A DNA stretch of 64,000 bases from UBA1724 sp051884615 (GTDB taxonomy: Bacteria > Verrucomicrobiota > Lentisphaeria > Oligosphaerales > Oligosphaeraceae): NCBI GenBank assembly GCA_051884615.1, contig JBJEVT010000001.1:15028-79027 (forward strand). The letters are read 5' to 3'. Shown here piece after piece: positions 60,918 to 64,000 of this stretch. The notes beneath the pieces were generated by a model. It was given only the letters and a program-made list of their open reading frames with translations. It had not been told where the DNA came from and did no database searches. The position numbers and the translations under genes are program-made. Within the stretch, counting starts at the first letter, position 1. The number at the start of each line of letters is the position of its first letter.

Positions 60918-61949
60918 CTATCGAATCATCATGGCGGCGATGTCCGCCGCCGGGAGGTTGAAGCGGATTCCCTCGTAGATGCGGGAGAGATTGAGGGTCT
61001 CCTGCTCCAGGAGAATGGGATAGACGGCCAGCGCCTGGCGAGGCGAGGCGGAGTTGTAGAAGTGCTCCCGCGCCTGCCGGGCCAGCTGACAGTGCAGCAG
61101 ATGGTCCAGCCGGGTGGAGGAGGCGTCCGCCTCCCCCGCCAGCACATGCTGGTAGAAGGCGGGAAGAGCCTGGACGACCTGGGCGGGCGAGGCGGCGTCC
61201 GCCAAATGGTCGAAGAGACGGCGGGAAAGCTCCCTGCCTCCCTCCACCCAGGCGTAGGAAAGCCCCTTGGCGTCCAAGTGGTAGAAGTTGGCATTGCGCA
61301 GCAGCGTGGTGATGTTCACATGGTCGATCTGCTGCCCCTTCAGGGACAACAGCACCTGGCGCGCCTCCCCGTGGAGCCGCCGGATGGCGGCCAGCTCCTC
61401 CTGGTAGGAATCGTTGTCCACGGCGCACTCCGCCCGCATCAGATCCCGGTCCTGGGAGAGCTGCCGGGCGATGTCCGTCAGGCGTTGGCTGCCGGTGGTC
61501 TGGAGGAAGAGGCGCAGGAACTGGTCGTCGGTGGTGGCGTCCAGGAGGGTCAGCAAGTCGTTTTCGCTGACTTCCGCTCCGGGGAAACGCACCAGGGCGT
61601 CGTTCAAATGGGCCTCCCGTTCCGGGAAGAAGCGATAGTTGAGGATAGTCTTGTAGTTCTCCCGCTCCAGGATGTGGCGGCAAAGTTCCAGATAGGCGTG
61701 GAAGGGCCCGTCCACCCGGGCGGCCAGCTGCCCCAGCCGTTCATATTGCCGCAGGATCAGCTGCTCCAGCACCCGTTCGGGACCGGTCACGGCCCAGACG
61801 CCCCGGTTCTGGAGAAGGTGGAAGAAGTTCTCCTCCGTGGCGGCGCGGGTCAGCTCCTCCAGCACAGGCCCCGTGGCGCTGCGGGACCACCAGCCGTGCA
61901 GCCGGGCATAGAGGAAATCCAAACCAAGATTGAGGGGGAATGTGGCCAT
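60918..61949 (-). CDS. V-type ATP synthase subunit C
   Basis: The 343-residue protein is mostly helical, of the V0D/AC39 (subunit C) type, with FLYARLHGWWSR near the N-terminus and NYKTILNYRFF. It joins the rotor ring to the shaft. The ATG at 61949 is chosen; a TTG at 61970 would add only seven residues. The gene lies between I and the small H gene. Confidence 0.85.
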   Translation of the reverse strand: MATFPLNLGLDFLYARLHGWWSRSATGPVLEELTRAATEENFFHLLQNRGVWAVTGPERVLEQLILRQYERLGQLAARVDGPFHAYLELCRHILERENYKTILNYRFFPEREAHLNDALVRFPGAEVSENDLLTLLDATTDDQFLRLFLQTTGSQRLTDIARQLSQDRDLMRAECAVDNDSYQEELAAIRRLHGEARQVLLSLKGQQIDHVNITTLLRNANFYHLDAKGLSYAWVEGGRELSRRLFDHLADAASPAQVVQALPAFYQHVLAGEADASSTRLDHLLHCQLARQAREHFYNSASPRQALAVYPILLEQETLNLSRIYEGIRFNLPAADIAAMMIR

Positions 61950-62000
61950 CTCCAAGGGCGGGGACAACAACCCGCCTGCTGCCTGTGATGTCCGGCGGAC

Positions 62001-62312
62001 CTATAGCGCCAAAAGCTCCTTCAGGAGACGGGGACGGTATGCCTCCAGCTCCCGGGAAAAACTCTCTCCCCGGGGCGAAAGCTGACGGGTGGCCTTCTCC
62101 AGGGCCTCGCTCCGCTTCTGACGGGCGTTCTCCAGAATCTGCTGCCCCAGAATGCGGCACTCCTCCGCCAGGGCGCGGGATTCCGCGGCGCTCTTCTCCG
62201 CCAGGACACGGGTGCTCTCCTCGCGAATCTTGAGGGCCTCCGCCTCCGCGGACTTGACCAGAGACTCCCCCTCCTGGTCCACGGCCAACATTCGCTCCAG
62301 AAGTTCTTCCAT
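62001..62312 (-). CDS. V-type ATP synthase subunit G/H
   Basis: The 103-residue protein is almost entirely a charged coiled coil (EAEALKIREESTRVLAEKS and the like), matching the short peripheral-stalk partner of E. The ATG at 62312 has AGGAG eight bases ahead. It is 51 bases upstream of C. Confidence 0.82.
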   Translation of the reverse strand: MEELLERMLAVDQEGESLVKSAEAEALKIREESTRVLAEKSAAESRALAEECRILGQQILENARQKRSEALEKATRQLSPRGESFSRELEAYRPRLLKELLAL

Positions 62313-62383
62313 TCCTAAATTCTCCTGCCTCCCCACCCCGGAACCATGCCCGGCATAGGGAATTTCCACCTGAACGCCCTGCG

Positions 62384-62836
62384 CTACTCCTGGGCCGCGA
62401 TGATGCTCATCACCTCGTCGGCGGAACGGGCATTCCGAATCCGACGGGAAAACTCCGGGATGGCAAACAGGCGGGAAATCTCCGCCAACACCTCGATGTG
62501 CTGGGCGGGATTGTCCGGATTGGCGAAAATGGTGATCACGATATACACCGGGGCGCCGTCCAGGGAATCGTAGTCAATCCCGTTCCGGGACACCCCCAGC
62601 GCGAGAAGGGACTTCCGGGCCTCCGGCAGCTTGCCGTGGGGAATCCCGATGCCGTTGCCCACGCCGGTGGACATCTTCTCCTCCCGCTCCTCCAGGACCC
62701 GAACCGCCTCGTCCGCATCCCGAATCAGACCGTTCCGCACAAAAAGCTGAACCATCTCCGGGAAAAGCTCCTCTTTCGTCTCGCTGGCCAAGTCCAGCTT
62801 GATGAGACCGGGGGTCAAATATTCTGAAATCTTCAT
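62384..62836 (-). CDS. ptsN: PTS IIA-like nitrogen-regulatory protein
   Basis: The 150-residue protein has the PTS EIIA-Ntr fold: NGLIRDADEAVRVLEEREE, and the phosphorylated His H67 in GIGIPHGK. In proteobacteria PtsN takes phosphate via NPr and controls K+ and nitrogen metabolism. Here it lies 71 bases upstream of the V-ATPase H gene on the same strand, so it is likely first in that transcript. A GAGAGGAAAG site precedes the ATG. No PTS transport genes are close; an HPr-like gene is at 33490. Confidence 0.88.
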   Translation of the reverse strand: MKISEYLTPGLIKLDLASETKEELFPEMVQLFVRNGLIRDADEAVRVLEEREEKMSTGVGNGIGIPHGKLPEARKSLLALGVSRNGIDYDSLDGAPVYIVITIFANPDNPAQHIEVLAEISRLFAIPEFSRRIRNARSADEVMSIIAAQE

Positions 62837-63231
62837 GTTCTTTCCTCTCAAACTGTTGGAAGGGTTCCCTTGCGGAACGAACCCGTACTATAATTCCTGG
62901 GAAAAAATCCGGGACGCCACAACCCCCGACTTCCATAATCTCCCAAAGGCAACAGGGGTCAGAGACCGACAACAATACCAGCCTGACAGCCCCCCACCAC
63001 ACCAGAACATGGCCTCGGGAACAGGAAACCACAATCCACCCCTTGAAAAAGAAGATGTTGGATAATATTGGTATAACAAAGGAAAAAATTTCTATTTGAC
63101 GTATCCCCACATCCGGAGTAGATTATGCCCGCTTATGCCAAATCGCCATCCCCGTGACCTGCGGAGAGGGGAGTGCCTGCCCCCATCCACAGACGGCTGA
63201 ACCGTAGACTTTCCTCCACAGGAGCAACAGC
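62837..63231. other. Divergent intergenic region
   Basis: It holds a TATAGT -10-like element for ptsN (plus-strand ACTATA at 62887-62892, followed on the minus strand by ACG as at gapA), a GGGTTC/GAACCC stem in that leader (62861-62883 region), and the promoter of the beta-helix gene. No gene was found. Confidence 0.5.
63096..63124 (+). promoter_or_regulatory. Sigma-70 promoter for beta-helix gene
   Basis: TTGACG (63096-63101) and TAGATT (63119-63124) are separated by exactly 17 bases. It gives a 5' leader of about 100 bases. Confidence 0.6.
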
Positions 63232-63987
63232 ATGCCGAAGCACACAGGGAAGACCATCCGTCCCCTTCGCCTCCCTTTTGCCATATTACTCCTTGCGATA
63301 CTCGCCACATATCCTGTCTGCGCCTTTGCCGCAGACACGGACAACGACGGCTTGGATGATGTTCTGGAAATGGAGTATGGCTTCACCGTGGGTCAGATCA
63401 CGCATGCGGTGTATCTTGATGCCGTAAATGGCAACGATGAGAATAACGGTCTTTCCTCCTCAACCGCCAAGAAGACCTTCGCTGGGGCACAGGCGGTCCA
63501 AAGGAATGCCTCTCACGAAAATGTGATAATCGTGGCACCAGGCATCTATTCCGGAGCACAGAACAGGGGGATTGATTTCCAAGGAGAAGACATCAAGATC
63601 CGCTCCACAGAGGGACCACAGGACACGATCGTGGATTTGGAGGGCGAGGGCAGATTCCTTCATCTCCACAGTGGAGAGACGACAGATAGCCGCGTTGATG
63701 GTCTCACGATACGCAACGGATACGCCGCATCCTATGGTGCCGCCATATACATTGACGGGGCATCGCTGGACATACGGAACTGCATATTGAAGGACAATCA
63801 GTCAGGACGCCTCTTCCGCTATGAAAATGGGGACGGAACCTTCTCCGAGTACTGGCAGGACGGGATTTCCTCAGCAGCCATATATGCCGAAGATGGATCC
63901 GTCATTCTTTCGGACTGTCGTTTTGAGGGCAACGAATCCGCCCCCATGGCGCCTCTTCACCATTCGCTTTTTTTTAATGCCATGTGA
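63232..63987 (+). CDS. Secreted right-handed beta-helix protein, N-terminal part (possibly frameshifted)
   Basis: The 251-residue product starts with a signal peptide (LPFAILLLAILATYPVCAFA, about residues 14-33) followed by a calcium-binding DTDNDGLDD motif. Beta-helix repeats start with VYLDAVNGNDENNG, and include DTIVDLEGEG, GLTIRNGYA and DIRNCILKDN, typical of pectate-lyase-like or surface adhesin folds. AGGAG precedes the ATG. The frame stops at 63987, right after a T-run (63968-63975) and an atypical tail, in the middle of a repeat, so a frameshift or sequencing error is likely. The region is AT-richer than most of the window. Confidence 0.7.
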   Translation: MPKHTGKTIRPLRLPFAILLLAILATYPVCAFAADTDNDGLDDVLEMEYGFTVGQITHAVYLDAVNGNDENNGLSSSTAKKTFAGAQAVQRNASHENVIIVAPGIYSGAQNRGIDFQGEDIKIRSTEGPQDTIVDLEGEGRFLHLHSGETTDSRVDGLTIRNGYAASYGAAIYIDGASLDIRNCILKDNQSGRLFRYENGDGTFSEYWQDGISSAAIYAEDGSVILSDCRFEGNESAPMAPLHHSLFFNAM

Positions 63988-64000
63988 AGTTCGCCGACGG

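Overview
The window looks like chromosomal DNA from a GC-rich, Gram-negative bacterium of the PVC superphylum, most likely Lentisphaerota. That placement is inferred, not tested. It rests on a complete V-type rather than F-type ATPase operon, a prepilin-like protein with an H-X9-DG C-terminal motif, a large secreted LamG/CBM9-like protein with a DUF6067-like catalytic half, and outer-membrane features (Lnt, ExbB/ExbD, a beta-barrel protein, lipoproteins). A run of 100 Ns at 52912-53011 shows that it is a scaffolded draft assembly.

Layout. 1-9002 (all minus): TrmH-type methyltransferase, an acyltransferase-ACP-AMP ligase fusion, DUF2304 protein, family 2 glycosyltransferase, ribD, ribE and the start of argJ, preceded by a DEAD-box helicase and a six-cysteine protein of unknown function. 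9204-14714 (plus): a DUF4159-like protein, a lipoprotein, two membrane proteins of unknown function, a YhcH/YiaL protein and coaX. 15111-16671 (minus): a sorbose-1-phosphate-reductase-like dehydrogenase and a small lipoprotein. 17183-28079 (plus): uraA, upp, proS, an FHA protein, mgtE, a short pyrC, glyS, an S41 protease and dapB, followed by a tandem duplication and a convergent outer-membrane beta-barrel gene. 29666-37771 (minus): nusA-infB-rbfA-HPr-rsmA-exbB-exbD-lnt, with a terminator hairpin in the nusA leader. 38072-39304: rodA-like gene. 39907-40932: gapA. 41273-52825: a glycan-degradation region with GH31, GNAT, the LamG/CBM9 protein, a prepilin, two SGNH hydrolases and a LacI regulator. 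53174-62836 (minus): ptsN, the nine V-ATPase genes and a universal stress protein. 63232 to near the right edge: start of a secreted beta-helix protein, probably frameshifted.

How the genes fit together. Pyrimidine salvage (uraA, upp) lies near a de novo gene (pyrC). The nusA block couples transcription and translation factors with envelope energization and lipoprotein maturation. The GH31/DUF6067/SGNH/LacI block suggests scavenging of complex glycans. Two isolated PTS-like proteins, HPr and PtsN, sit in housekeeping operons with no sugar transporter, suggesting a regulatory rather than transport role.

The most unusual DNA is intergenic. There is a family of compound repeats made of a 9-bp CTAG-bearing minisatellite, a GC hairpin module and a 31-32 bp module ending TTGAAGCGGCAGCGCC. 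There are also two long alternating purine-pyrimidine tracts and two related AT-rich inverted repeats. No tRNA, rRNA, CRISPR array or complete insertion sequence was seen.
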